Source of the DNA: Palsa-1447 sp964509885
GTDB taxonomy: Bacteria > Verrucomicrobiota > Verrucomicrobiia > Opitutales > Opitutaceae
Direction of reading: 5' to 3'
Length of the DNA: 64,000 bases
NCBI GenBank assembly: GCA_964509885.1
Contig: CAZDZL010000006.1
Location: forward strand, 40,843-104,842
Below, one piece after another: positions 1 through 8,649 of this stretch. A program made the translations under genes and the position numbers. Positions within the stretch are counted from its first letter, which is position 1. Each line of letters begins with the position of its first letter. The notes beneath the pieces were generated by a model, which was not told where the DNA came from, made no database searches, and saw only the letters and a list, made by a program, of their open reading frames with translations.

Positions 1-3000
1 AGAAGCCCGCGGTCCCACTTGGACCCCTTGTAGGACGAATACGTGCCTCGCTCGGCCGCAAGGTCGGAGCTCGCCTCGTAGGCGTAGTAGGCGATCGCCT
101 CCATGGCCTCGTCGTTGAATTCCACGGCCTCAGGCGACGCAAAGGCCACGCCCTTCATGTAAAGCGTGTTCGCCAAGCCCATGACACCCAAACCAATCGG
201 GCGGTGACGCTTGTTAGAGCGGCCCGCCGCCTCGGTCGGGTAGAAATTGATGTCAATCACGTTGTCGAGCGCGCGCACGGCCATGCGTATCGTGTCGCGA
301 AGTTTACGGTGATCGATTGAGCCGTCTGGATTCAGATGTGTCTCAAGAATTACGGAGCCCAGATTGCAGACCGCCGTCTCATCCTTCGACGTATTCAAAG
401 TGATCTCTGTGCATAAGTTAGATGAATGCACCACACCGATGTGGTCTTGCGGGGATCGCACGTTGCAGGCGTCCTTGAACGTGATCCACGGATGGCCCGT
501 CTCGAAGATCATCGAGAGCATCTTCTTCCAGAGATCCAGGGCGTCGATTTTCTGCCCATGGACCTTCCCCTCCTCCGACAGCTTTTCGTAGTTGATGTAG
601 AGCTCCTCGAATTTCCTGCCGAAGGCGTCGTGAAGGTCCGGCACCTCGTTCGCCCGGAAGAGCGTCCACGTTCCTCTTGCCTCCATGCGCTTCATGAACA
701 GGTCCGGGATCCAATTTGCCGTATTCATGTCGTGAGTACGGCGCCGGTCGTCGCCCGTGTTCTTTCTTAGCTCGAGGAATTCGAAAATGTCGTTGTGCCA
801 GCATTCGAGGTAAGCACAGCCAGAACCCCGACGTTTACCTCCTTGGTTGACTGCTACAAGTTGATCATTATGAAGCTTTAAGAAAGGAATTACTCCTTGG
901 GACTCCCCATTCGTTCCCCCGATGTAGGCTCCCGTACCGCGCACCGCGGTCCACGAGCCGCCGAGGCCTCCGGCCCATTTTGAGAGATAAGCATTCTCGG
1001 CAATTCCTCGCTGAAAAATTCCCTCAATCGAGTCATCTACATAGTAGAGGTAGCAGTTATGAGCGCAGATTCCCGCTGCGGAAAAAGAGGGATTACCCTC
1101 GACCTGGATGTCATAGACCTCGCCTTCAAATGACGAGAACTCGACAGCATCTACTCGGTAAAACGCGCGACCGTTGATGAAGAACCGGCGGTTCTTCCAC
1201 CTCACGTCACCACCCTGAAAGTCAAAAAGATCTATTCCCTTGCCCACCCTGAATGCCAGTTTGGGCGCATCGCTCGGTGTCACCGTGAGGGTATAGGGTT
1301 GGACATTCGCTAATGACGACATTGTCGGCTTCTGAACGATCGGAAGTATTCCAATCTTAAGCGCCACCTGGAACAATTGGAGAATCAGGTCCCGATTGGA
1401 AAGCTGAAGGGTCAATTGAGTGGGATGCACGGCACAGGCGTCCCCGCGAAACACACCGACGAGCAGGTCTTCCAAAGCGGAAATGGGGGCCTCCATGACG
1501 CACCGCGGAAGTTTCTTCTTGTCGAATCCCGTCCCGAAGAGTGCGAGCATGAATAACGTCGCAAGCTTCGAATGAAGGACCACGCATGTGCACTCCCCGC
1601 TACCCTTCTGCAGGACCGGGGTTAAACCAAAAACCTGCTCACACAACTCGACCGTATCCGAGATGTAATCGATCTCGGTGCGTCCGAACGTGAAGAAAAC
1701 CGAATCGGACCCCTGACAATGGCCCTCAGAGAGGAAATACCCAGCAAGCCTGAGAAAGTTTCCGTCAAGTGGAACACTTGCCCGTATGGTCTTAACCTGA
1801 CTCTTAGCCGTCGGCTCGCCGTAGCGTTTCTCGTCCTGATGCGCCTCGAATAGGAATCCATCTTTCTCAATAAGTGGAAGGCTGCCGACATAGTTAGCAG
1901 GCCTCAGATCCAAGGTTCGCTCGACCCTTGGAAACAACATTTCCACAAAATCACCTTTCTTGAGCTGCCCAGCGGGTATCCAGGCTGCATTGCGCATGAA
2001 ATCGACCTCAAGAGCCCGCTCGCAAACTGCTGCATATTGGCCCTTTACGGTGTAGCACTGTTCACGCCTCCCACGATAATCGACGCACGCAGACTGTCCT
2101 CCGCTGGCCCATTGACTGATGCAGGAAATGTCCGCACCCGGGATTGCGAAGAGAAGGTGATCCTCCGTCGGCCGGATCCACGACCTGCCGCCTATCATCG
2201 CCGAAAGCGAGAGCTCCACCAAGCGCTTCTCGTTCGCCTTGGCACGCGTACCAAGAACACGCCTAAACCTGCCATCTTGGGCGAGCACACTCTCCCCAAC
2301 TTCAATATCTGCGATGTTCTTCAGACCAGTTGCCGTCACGACCGGTGTGTCGCCGGGGAAGCAACTCGACAGCTGAGAATGCAGGGTCCCGCTGTTGAAT
2401 AGCGTCGGCGTCGACGAGCAAAACCGGCGGGTTTTATAGAGATCGTATAACGCAACCGCCTTTGACTCACGGTCTCCTTTTTCGTCCAAGAAGAGCCCCA
2501 TGGCCACGCGCATCCAGAAGAACTGGGGCGTCTCAATGCGGCGCGTGGGCTTCGAGACCTTGTCTACGATAAGATAGCGATCGTAGAGGGTTTGTACCCC
2601 TAGGAAATCGAACTCGAGATCCGACGATGGATCGAGGGCGCCCGCGACTCGTGCCAAGTCGTATTCCAAAAGGCGGGGATTAAGCCGCTTTATAGCGATC
2701 CCGTGCTCAACGTATTTTCTGAAGGCCTTCTGGTGGCTTTCCTTCAGCTTCGCAATTCCGTCACGGACAATATCCCAGCCTAGCACCTCCTCGTAAATAT
2801 AGGTGAGCTGGATCCGCCCGGCAAATTTTGCGAAATCCGCGTCCCGCTCGATGAGGGTCTTGGAATTGAGGATGATCGTCGCGTCCAGGTCCTTCTGGGA
2901 GATTTGGTCGTAGACCGCCCGCCGCAGCTCGAACTCGATCTCGTCGCTCGTCATGCAGAGGTCGAGGCCGGTCATCGCGAACTCGATCCTCTTGCGAAGG

Positions 3001-3848
3001 TCGGCTCCCTCCCAAAGGACCGTTTCCCCGTTGGGCTTCTTGACGACTACTAGGGTCTCCTGGCCGAGTACCGCCTTTTCAGGCGCAGAGCCGACCAAAT
3101 CCGTGCCATTCTCCCTGGCCACGGCGCGCTCGGCCCGGAAAAGGATGTAGGCCTCAGCCACCTTGAAGTGCCCGGCCTTCATGATCTCCTCCTGGACAAT
3201 ATCCTGAACTTCCTCGATCCGGACAAAGGCCTGGTTGGTGGCATTTACCCGATCCGACACGGCCTTAGAGATCGCAACAGCCGGCGCCGAGTCACGGGCC
3301 AGGGATAGAAAGGTCTTCCGGATCGCAATCTCAACCTTGTGGTCATTCCAAGGCACGATCTGGCTGTTCCTGCGGATGACCCGGACCGTGCTCTGGGCTG
3401 CGGACTCGCGGCTGACCGACAGCTTCCGAGAGCGGTTGAGAAGAAGGCTCTTCGCCACCATGTAGGCGTTGTTGTCGACCAGGGTCTTCTCGATCAGCTC
3501 GTAGAGCGCATTGAGCGTGAGCCGAAGCGGGTTTTGCTTGCGGGCCATCTCCTCCAGGTTCCCTGCGAGCTCGCGGCAAATCTGGGCGACCCAAGCACGG
3601 TTCTTGTCCGTGAATATCTCCTTTTCGCCCTGGGAAATGCAGACATTCGTGAAAGCCTTGCCGAGGGTGTCGGCGACCTCGGTCATGTCGAAGCGCTCCT
3701 CGCCATGCGGGCACAGGAGGACGATGGGGGGCAGCGTGATCTCGGTCGGCGCGATGACGTCGCGCCAGGCGTAAATGGGCTTCTGGTCAACCGGGGCATG
3801 GACCGTGCGCTTCAGGGCGAGGTCGCGAGCCAGTGGAATGTTGTTCAT
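1..3848 (-). CDS. nrdA: Ribonucleoside-diphosphate reductase alpha subunit, intein-containing, C-terminus cut by the window edge
   Basis: Catalytic subunit of class I ribonucleotide reductase, which reduces ribonucleotides for DNA synthesis. I translated the minus strand from the ATG at 3848 and the frame stays open to base 1, so the 3' end lies outside. An AGGA stands about 10 bases before the ATG. Two ATP-cone-like regions are visible (about residues 40-145 and 150-245; the second has the motif VIRRNSQIVPWN), then the RNR N-terminal domain and barrel. The intein lies at residues 496-931. The active-site cysteine is the first residue after it (CYLYYVDD). Further on, SSNLCTEI carries the catalytic Asn-Cys-Glu set. 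The C-terminal tyrosine pair and the shuttling cysteines fall beyond the edge. The gene follows nrdB by 151 bases on the same strand. It is not a pseudogene: no stop or frameshift was found. Confidence 0.95.
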   Translation of the reverse strand, partial: MNNIPLARDLALKRTVHAPVDQKPIYAWRDVIAPTEITLPPIVLLCPHGEERFDMTEVADTLGKAFTNVCISQGEKEIFTDKNRAWVAQICRELAGNLEEMARKQNPLRLTLNALYELIEKTLVDNNAYMVAKSLLLNRSRKLSVSRESAAQSTVRVIRRNSQIVPWNDHKVEIAIRKTFLSLARDSAPAVAISKAVSDRVNATNQAFVRIEEVQDIVQEEIMKAGHFKVAEAYILFRAERAVARENGTDLVGSAPEKAVLGQETLVVVKKPNGETVLWEGADLRKRIEFAMTGLDLCMTSDEIEFELRRAVYDQISQKDLDATIILNSKTLIERDADFAKFAGRIQLTYIYEEVLGWDIVRDGIAKLKESHQKAFRKYVEHGIAIKRLNPRLLEYDLARVAGALDPSSDLEFDFLGVQTLYDRYLIVDKVSKPTRRIETPQFFWMRVAMGLFLDEKGDRESKAVALYDLYKTRRFCSSTPTLFNSGTLHSQLSSCFPGDTPVVTATGLKNIADIEVGESVLAQDGRFRRVLGTRAKANEKRLVELSLSAMIGGRSWIRPTEDHLLFAIPGADISCISQWASGGQSACVDYRGRREQCYTVKGQYAAVCERALEVDFMRNAAWIPAGQLKKGDFVEMLFPRVERTLDLRPANYVGSLPLIEKDGFLFEAHQDEKRYGEPTAKSQVKTIRASVPLDGNFLRLAGYFLSEGHCQGSDSVFFTFGRTEIDYISDTVELCEQVFGLTPVLQKGSGECTCVVLHSKLATLFMLALFGTGFDKKKLPRCVMEAPISALEDLLVGVFRGDACAVHPTQLTLQLSNRDLILQLFQVALKIGILPIVQKPTMSSLANVQPYTLTVTPSDAPKLAFRVGKGIDLFDFQGGDVRWKNRRFFINGRAFYRVDAVEFSSFEGEVYDIQVEGNPSFSAAGICAHNCYLYYVDDSIEGIFQRGIAENAYLSKWAGGLGGSWTAVRGTGAYIGGTNGESQGVIPFLKLHNDQLVAVNQGGKRRGSGCAYLECWHNDIFEFLELRKNTGDDRRRTHDMNTANWIPDLFMKRMEARGTWTLFRANEVPDLHDAFGRKFEELYINYEKLSEEGKVHGQKIDALDLWKKMLSMIFETGHPWITFKDACNVRSPQDHIGVVHSSNLCTEITLNTSKDETAVCNLGSVILETHLNPDGSIDHRKLRDTIRMAVRALDNVIDINFYPTEAAGRSNKRHRPIGLGVMGLANTLYMKGVAFASPEAVEFNDEAMEAIAYYAYEASSDLAAERGTYSSYKGSKWDRGL
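1056..2363 (-). mobile_element. Intein with LAGLIDADG homing-endonuclease motifs inside nrdA
   Basis: In-frame 436-residue insertion, bounded by Cys1 (CFPGDTPVV, codon at 2361-2363) and a C-terminal His-Asn (ICAHN, Asn codon at 1056-1058), with Cys as the +1 extein residue (1053-1055). Splicing block B is the TxxH motif in RPTEDHLL. Block F resembles VYDIQVEG. Two dodecapeptide-type motifs, LAGYFLSEG (precursor residues 701-709, bases about 1722-1748) and LVGVFRGDA (796-804), indicate a LAGLIDADG homing endonuclease. All residues needed for standard class 1 splicing are visible. Excision would rejoin LSS to CYLYY, which restores the conserved RNR active-site segment. The insert looks less GC-rich than its host gene, consistent with lateral acquisition. 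Whether the nuclease is active cannot be judged from sequence alone; the second acidic position of each motif is E or D as expected. Confidence 0.93.
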
Positions 3849-3999
3849 TGTCTAGGTTCCTAGGTATAATAGAGTTGCAATAGTAAAAATTTGGGCGGAG
3901 CGATGGAGGGCCCACACGCCTGCGGCGGCGGATCCAGGGGCCTCTAAGGCGATGAAGGGACGGTCGGCGCTGAAATGCTCGGATTCGTACGGCTCTTTT

Positions 4000-5085
4000 T
4001 CAGAGCTCGTCGTCCGAGGCGACAGTCAATGAGGAAGCTTTCTGGTATTCGGTGACCCGGCCCTCGAAGAAATTCTGTTCCTTCGCTATGTCCATCATCT
4101 CGGCGAGCCAGGGTAAGGGGTTCTTGATGCCGCCCGAGAGCGGCGCCAGACCGCAGCCTTCGAGGCGGCGATCGGCGATGTAGTCTATGTAGGTTTGGAA
4201 GTCCTCGACGCGCAGGCCGACCGCGTTGACGGGCAGGCAGTCGCGAATGAAGTCCTTCTCAAGGGAAACCGCCTCACGCATAAGGGCGCGAAGCTCCTCC
4301 TTGTACTCGGGGGTCCAGATCTCCCGATTCTCCTCAATCAAGTCCATGAACAGGTTGCGGAAGACCTCGATGTGATTGGACTCATCCCGAAGGGTGTACC
4401 GGAACATCTGCCCGATGCCGGGAAACTTGTTCTGGCGGTACAGCGAAAGGATCATGCCGAAAAGCCCGTAGAACTGGGTCCCCTCCATGCACTGGCCGAA
4501 TACGAAGATGTTGGAAGCCAACAACTTCTTGTTTTCAGGCTTGGTCAGATCAAGGTCCCTGCGGAGCTCACGTGAAATCCGCGTTACAAATTCATTCTTC
4601 CGGACGATGGTCGGGACATCCTCGAACATCGCCTCGCACTCGTGGGGGTTGATCCCCAGGGAGGCGATCATGTAGAGGAGCGAGTCGGCGTGGATGTTCT
4701 CCTCGTGGGCGTGGCGCCCGAGGACGAGTTTCAGCTCGGGCGCGGTCACCATCTCCCTGACGACGTGCTGGATGTTGTCCCCCACGATCCCCTCCGCAGC
4801 CGAGAAATACCCGATGCCCATCCTGATGATCCAGCGCTCGACGTCAGAGACGGCCCTCGTGTCCCGCCACTGCTCGATGTCCTTGCCCATCGGGATGTCC
4901 TCCGGCTCCCAATGGTTCGCCTTCATTGTCCGGTAAAGGTCGTAGGCCCACTGGTACTTGAGCGGCAGGAGATTGAAGGTCATGGTCTGCCTGCCGTTGA
5001 TCACGCGCTTGGCTGCGAACGCGGCTTCGGCCTTCGCCTGGTCGAGGACGAATGTCTTGGTACCTACCTGGAAGATCTTTTGCAT
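4000..5085 (-). CDS. nrdB: Ribonucleoside-diphosphate reductase beta subunit, class Ic type (no radical tyrosine)
   Basis: Ferritin-like R2 subunit that stores the oxidizing equivalent for NrdA; 361 residues, close to the usual R2 length. Aligning by eye to E. coli R2, the metal ligands are E98 (replacing Asp84), E129, H132, E201, E235 and H238. The position of the radical tyrosine (four after the first ligand His) is Leu136, in ENIHADSLLY. Loss of the tyrosine together with Glu as first ligand are the hallmarks of class Ic R2 (Chlamydia type), which uses a Mn/Fe cofactor; Phe, Leu or Val are known there. The cofactor is therefore inferred, not seen. ATG start at 5085; no strong ribosome binding site. 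It is transcribed ahead of nrdA, presumably as one unit. Confidence 0.95.
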   Translation of the reverse strand: MQKIFQVGTKTFVLDQAKAEAAFAAKRVINGRQTMTFNLLPLKYQWAYDLYRTMKANHWEPEDIPMGKDIEQWRDTRAVSDVERWIIRMGIGYFSAAEGIVGDNIQHVVREMVTAPELKLVLGRHAHEENIHADSLLYMIASLGINPHECEAMFEDVPTIVRKNEFVTRISRELRRDLDLTKPENKKLLASNIFVFGQCMEGTQFYGLFGMILSLYRQNKFPGIGQMFRYTLRDESNHIEVFRNLFMDLIEENREIWTPEYKEELRALMREAVSLEKDFIRDCLPVNAVGLRVEDFQTYIDYIADRRLEGCGLAPLSGGIKNPLPWLAEMMDIAKEQNFFEGRVTEYQKASSLTVASDDEL

Positions 5086-5411
5086 GGATGCGGACGACGA
5101 AAAAAGGGAAATGCGGGGTAAACAGGGGCTTTTTCCGACGCAAAATAAGCCTAGGCGACCAAAAGTTGCTGGAACTTATTTACGCGTTGTTGACCACAAC
5201 AGGATGTGGTCAGTGCCCCGAACGGCCACAACCTATTGAGCTTTGGATTTCGGTCGTCAACAGGTTTGTGCGTCTGGAATGTTAATTTTTCAAAAATTCT
5301 CGGGCACCCGGCCAAAACCCGCCCCAGCCAGGCCAACCGAGGCCGAAATCGGCCCCGGGTCGACCCAGGAGGCCTCTTTTGCGACCAAGCGTCCGCCGGA
5401 GCAAATGTATC
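5086..5411 (-). promoter_or_regulatory. Intergenic control region upstream of nrdB
   Basis: 326 bases without a gene between dinB and nrdB. Read on the minus strand toward nrdB it holds: an AT-rich palindrome (AATTTTT-C-AAAAATT, 5284-5298); a possible -35 TTGACG (5255-5260) with a 17-base spacer to a weak -10 AATAGG (5232-5237); then a perfect 8-bp inverted repeat TGACCACA-6 bases-TGTGGTCA (5191-5212) near the expected transcript start, suited to a repressor. No clear NrdR-box pair was recognised. GC-rich inverted repeats at 5341-5354 (GGCCGA-AA-TCGGCC) and about 5351-5374 lie just after dinB and may end its transcript, although no T-run follows on that strand. The promoter call is weak; the repeats are certain. 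Confidence 0.4.
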
Positions 5412-6593
5412 CTATTTTTGATTACGTTTTGCCACGGGGAGCTGGTGCCCGTGGATCACGACGGAATCCCGCCCCCCTCGGTTGAGCTGGTCCATCACGC
5501 CCGCCAGCTTCCTGCGCTTCTCGTCCGCCTGCCCGAACATTTCCATTTGCGAAGGTCCGCCGCCGACTCCGGAAAGCCTCACGCTCACCAGCCTCAGCGG
5601 CCTGCGCTTGGTCCACGCGCCGCGAAGCAGGGGCGCCACGAGCGGATAGAACGGCGCCTCGATGTCGGTTGCGGCCTCGAGACTCTGCCCGTGCGACTCC
5701 TGAGTGAAGTCTGCATAGCGCACCTTGACCGTGATCGTCCGCACCTTGGCATGGTCCGCGCGGACCAACGGCAGCAGCTCGTCCAGCATGCGCTTCGCCA
5801 CCTGCTCGATCGCGGCAAAATCGCCGACATCCTGTGCGAAGGTCTCCTGCTTCGAATAGCTCTTGGCGTCCTCGCTCTCCGTATCCACCGGGCTGTCGTC
5901 CTCGCCGCGGGCCACGGCCAGCACGTGGCGCCAGTCGCGGCCGAAGACCGCCGCCAGCTCGCTCTCTCCGCGCGCGAGGATGTCGCTCACGAGCAGAAGT
6001 CCGGCTTTTGAGAGCGCGGCCTCCGTCTTCGCTCCTATCCCGGGAAGTCGTCCCAGGGGCAGCGGCCTCATGAACGCGGCCTCCTCGCCGGGCCGAACAA
6101 CCACGAATCCCCGCGGCTTGCGCAGCTTTGAGGCAATTTGCGCGACGAGCTTGTTGGCCGCGATCCCCATGGAGACGGGTATCCTCAGCTCCTCCCAGAT
6201 CCTCGCCTGGAGTTCCCGCACTGCCCGCTCGACGGAATCCACCGTGCCTAGGCGGCACGGCTCGAGGTCGAGGTAGCCCTCGTCGATCGAGTTGCGCTGG
6301 ACGAGAGGGGTCAGCGTCTCGCAGAGGTCGAACATCCTCCGCGAGACGTCGCCGTAGAGCCCGGAGGTGTGCCGGATCATGATGAGGTCGGGACACACGC
6401 GAAGGGCCCGCGACGTCGGCATCGGCGTAAAGACGCCGCAGGCCCTGGCCTCGTAGCTCGCCGACGAGATGATCCCCCGCTCGCGTCCGCCGACGGCGCA
6501 TTTCTTGCCGACCAGCGAGGGATCCCTCGCCTGCTCGCAGGAGACGAAGAATGCGTCGGCGTCCAGGTGGACGATGTTCGGAAGCGCCGTCAT
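5412..6593 (-). CDS. dinB: DNA polymerase IV (Y-family translesion polymerase)
   Basis: Error-prone polymerase that copies past lesions. 393 residues, slightly longer than E. coli DinB. Palm-domain catalytic acids are in HLDADAFF (Asp11) and SIDEGYLDL (Asp104-Glu105). The conserved ISSASYEAR segment follows at about 42-50, then helix-hairpin-helix (LPGIGAKTEAAL) and little-finger domains. Near the C-terminus QMEMF fits a beta-clamp binding motif. The ATG at 6593 has AGGG about 8 bases upstream. It is divergent from the sigma factor gene and is followed by the nrdB control region. No LexA-like box was recognised in the 5' region, so SOS control is not shown. Confidence 0.95.
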   Translation of the reverse strand: MTALPNIVHLDADAFFVSCEQARDPSLVGKKCAVGGRERGIISSASYEARACGVFTPMPTSRALRVCPDLIMIRHTSGLYGDVSRRMFDLCETLTPLVQRNSIDEGYLDLEPCRLGTVDSVERAVRELQARIWEELRIPVSMGIAANKLVAQIASKLRKPRGFVVVRPGEEAAFMRPLPLGRLPGIGAKTEAALSKAGLLLVSDILARGESELAAVFGRDWRHVLAVARGEDDSPVDTESEDAKSYSKQETFAQDVGDFAAIEQVAKRMLDELLPLVRADHAKVRTITVKVRYADFTQESHGQSLEAATDIEAPFYPLVAPLLRGAWTKRRPLRLVSVRLSGVGGGPSQMEMFGQADEKRRKLAGVMDQLNRGGRDSVVIHGHQLPVAKRNQK

Positions 6594-6859
6594 GGGAATT
6601 CCCTAGGGGACATCGCCGGCATCGGCGTCAGTCAAGCATCGAAGCCCTAGGAAGCCCGATGCCGCCGTATTAAGCCCGAAGTGGCATCCCGTGTCGTGCC
6701 AACTGCGGGTATCGAAGAAGGAACCAGCCGCAAAATGCACGATTTTGGGAGTATTACAATAAGGCAGGCTATCGTAAATGGCATGCAACATACAGTGCTA
6801 AAGCATCTTACACGGTCATGACAATTTCTGGCATGAGGCAAGGTACAGGAATTCCCGCT

Positions 6860-7531
6860 ATGAATACTGAAGCTCTCTACGACGCCGACCTTGTTCGGCG
6901 ATTCAACGGCGGCGATGACTCGGCCTTTGGGGAGATCATGAGCCGCCACAAGACCAGGGTATTCGCGGCCGCCATGGCCCTGCTCCGCAACCATGCGGAT
7001 GCCGAGGAAATCACCCAGGACACCTTTGTCCGCGCCCATCGGGGCTTCTCGCGGTTCCGCGGGGACTCGTCGGTCGCGACGTGGCTCCACCGGATCGCGG
7101 TCAACCTGGCGAGGAACCGCTACTGGTACTTCTTCCGCAGGCGCCGGCACGCGACGCTCTCCCTCGACGCCACGCTCGGCGAGGAGGGCGATTCCACCTT
7201 CTCGGACCTCCTGTCGGCGACGGACCCGGATCCCGCCCAGGAGAGCTCGCGAAATGAATTCACGAGCGCCGTGGAGGCGTGCATGGCAAAGCTCGAGCCG
7301 TCCCACCGAAAGATCCTGGCCATGCGCAGCATCCTCGACAAATCCTACGAGGAGATCGCCGCGGAGCTCCGGATCAACGTGGGGACCGTGAAGAGCCGTA
7401 TCGCCCGGGCCCGCGAGCGCCTCCGCAGCAAGCTGGCGGAGGAGTGCCCCGAGTTCGACCGCGAGAGCGACCCGGCCCAGTGGTTCGAGCCCGCCAGGGG
7501 CGAGGGCCATGTAGCCGCCGGCGCCTTCTGA
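6860..7531 (+). CDS. ECF-type RNA polymerase sigma factor
   Basis: Sigma-70 family, extracytoplasmic-function type, about 223 residues. Region 2 spans roughly residues 25-90 (SRHKTRVFAAAMALL, then AEEITQDTFVRAHRGF and a WLHRIAVNLARN segment). Region 4 lies at about 140-195 with a helix-turn-helix (SYEEIAAEL, VGTVKSRIARARERL). The C-terminal tail of about 30 residues is acidic then glycine/alanine-rich and is not part of the core fold. I prefer the ATG at 6860 (preceded by CAGGAA) over one at 6818, because homology begins soon after it. No anti-sigma gene is adjacent: the next gene is convergent and ends two bases away. The target regulon is unknown. Confidence 0.9.
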   Translation: MNTEALYDADLVRRFNGGDDSAFGEIMSRHKTRVFAAAMALLRNHADAEEITQDTFVRAHRGFSRFRGDSSVATWLHRIAVNLARNRYWYFFRRRRHATLSLDATLGEEGDSTFSDLLSATDPDPAQESSRNEFTSAVEACMAKLEPSHRKILAMRSILDKSYEEIAAELRINVGTVKSRIARARERLRSKLAEECPEFDRESDPAQWFEPARGEGHVAAGAF

Positions 7532-7533
7532 GG

Positions 7534-8649
7534 TCAGTGGCGCCCGAGGCCGAGGAAAAGGGCCAGCTGCTTGACCGCTGGCGCCGTGGCGTGGCCGCCG
7601 CGGACGCTGCGCGAGACGACGCCTAGGCGGTTGAGTTTCCGGTCCGCCTTCATGTCGACGTGCCCGACGAGCTCGGTGCCTGCGAGGATGGGGAGGGCGT
7701 AGTAGCCCCGCTTCCGCTTCGAGGCCGGCGTGTAGGCCTCCCATGTGTAGTCGAATCCCCACAGCTCCCGGGTGACCCGCCTGTCGTAGATGATGGGGTC
7801 CAGCGGCGCAAGGAGCAGCGGCTCCTCGCCCGTGCCCGGCCCTGCCTCCTCGAGGAGATGGAGGTCGGCCTTCAGGCAGTGGAGGACCGGCCCCCCCTCG
7901 ACGGCGACCGGATGCACGAGGTCCTCCACAAGCGGAAGCTCCGCCCGCTTCAGCGCCACCAGGCGGTGCTGGCGCAGGCGCAAAAGGGCGAGCCACCTCG
8001 CGGTCTCCTCCTCGGTGCGCTCGCGCTCGGCGAGTACCGCCTTGGGGAGGACGCGCTCGGGCAGGTCGTAGAGCCTCCGGTTGCTCTGGCGCCCGCAGAT
8101 CAGGAGGCGGCCGTGGAAGAAGAGTTTCTGGAGCGTGGACTTGGCCAGGGTGGCCGAACCCCAGACCCTCCTTCCCTTCCGGTCGTCGGCAAACGACTCG
8201 GGCCCGAGCCCGCCGGATTCCGCGAAGCGCTCCATGATGCGCACCGAGAACTCCTTCTCGCGGGGCGTGAGCCTGCCCATCCACGCGCTCTGCTCCCTCG
8301 TGCGGGCGCGCATCGCCGCGTGAAGATGCGGCCAGGCGTCGAGTGGGAAGGCCACGAGGATGCCGGTGGAGGGCAGGTGGTGCTCGAAGGCGGTCCGCTC
8401 CTCCCTGCTCAACCTGCCCGCGCCGTCGTCCCCGTGAAGGTGGCGCATGAGGCCGTCCTCGCGGTACCCCTCGACCCTGTTCCGCAGGATGTGGTCGTGC
8501 ATCCTGCCGCACACGTTGAGCGGGTCGATCTGCACGTACCCCAGGTGCGCTATCGCGGAGCCAATGTCGGGGGCCCTCGCGTCGACGAGGTGCGCGCGCC
8601 GCAGGAAACGGCGCGCCTGGGGGGCCGTGACCTTCTGCTGCCGCGTCAT
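7534..8649 (-). CDS. YcaQ/AlkX-like winged-helix DNA glycosylase (HTH_42 family)
   Basis: 371 residues, in the HTH_42 superfamily of winged-helix proteins. Characterised members (E. coli YcaQ/AlkX, Streptomyces AlkZ) excise alkylated bases and unhook interstrand crosslinks. The catalytic QxD motif of the YcaQ branch is visible as VQIDPLNV (Gln40, Asp42). WGFDYTWEAYTPASKRKRGYY near 310-330 and the later VDMKADR are typical of the family. The ATG at 8649 overlaps the TGA of the preceding amidase gene (8646-8649, ATGA), so translation is probably coupled. It is convergent with the sigma factor gene. Crosslink repair is inferred from the family. Confidence 0.85.
   Translation of the reverse strand: MTRQQKVTAPQARRFLRRAHLVDARAPDIGSAIAHLGYVQIDPLNVCGRMHDHILRNRVEGYREDGLMRHLHGDDGAGRLSREERTAFEHHLPSTGILVAFPLDAWPHLHAAMRARTREQSAWMGRLTPREKEFSVRIMERFAESGGLGPESFADDRKGRRVWGSATLAKSTLQKLFFHGRLLICGRQSNRRLYDLPERVLPKAVLAERERTEEETARWLALLRLRQHRLVALKRAELPLVEDLVHPVAVEGGPVLHCLKADLHLLEEAGPGTGEEPLLLAPLDPIIYDRRVTRELWGFDYTWEAYTPASKRKRGYYALPILAGTELVGHVDMKADRKLNRLGVVSRSVRGGHATAPAVKQLALFLGLGRH

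Noticed and set aside
1..3848. nrdA first looked like a decayed gene because no complete reading frame is bounded within the window
   Set aside because: Codon-by-codon reading from 3848 to base 1 finds no stop; it runs off the edge and contains an intein.
5341..5380. GC-rich hairpin followed by TCTTTT on the plus strand as a rho-independent terminator
   Set aside because: The T-run is on the plus strand but the upstream genes run on the minus strand, so there is nothing to terminate in that direction.
6647..8512. A 621-codon open frame on the minus strand
   Set aside because: It is antisense to the sigma factor and out of frame with the YcaQ-like gene; arginine/proline/glycine-rich nonsense translation.
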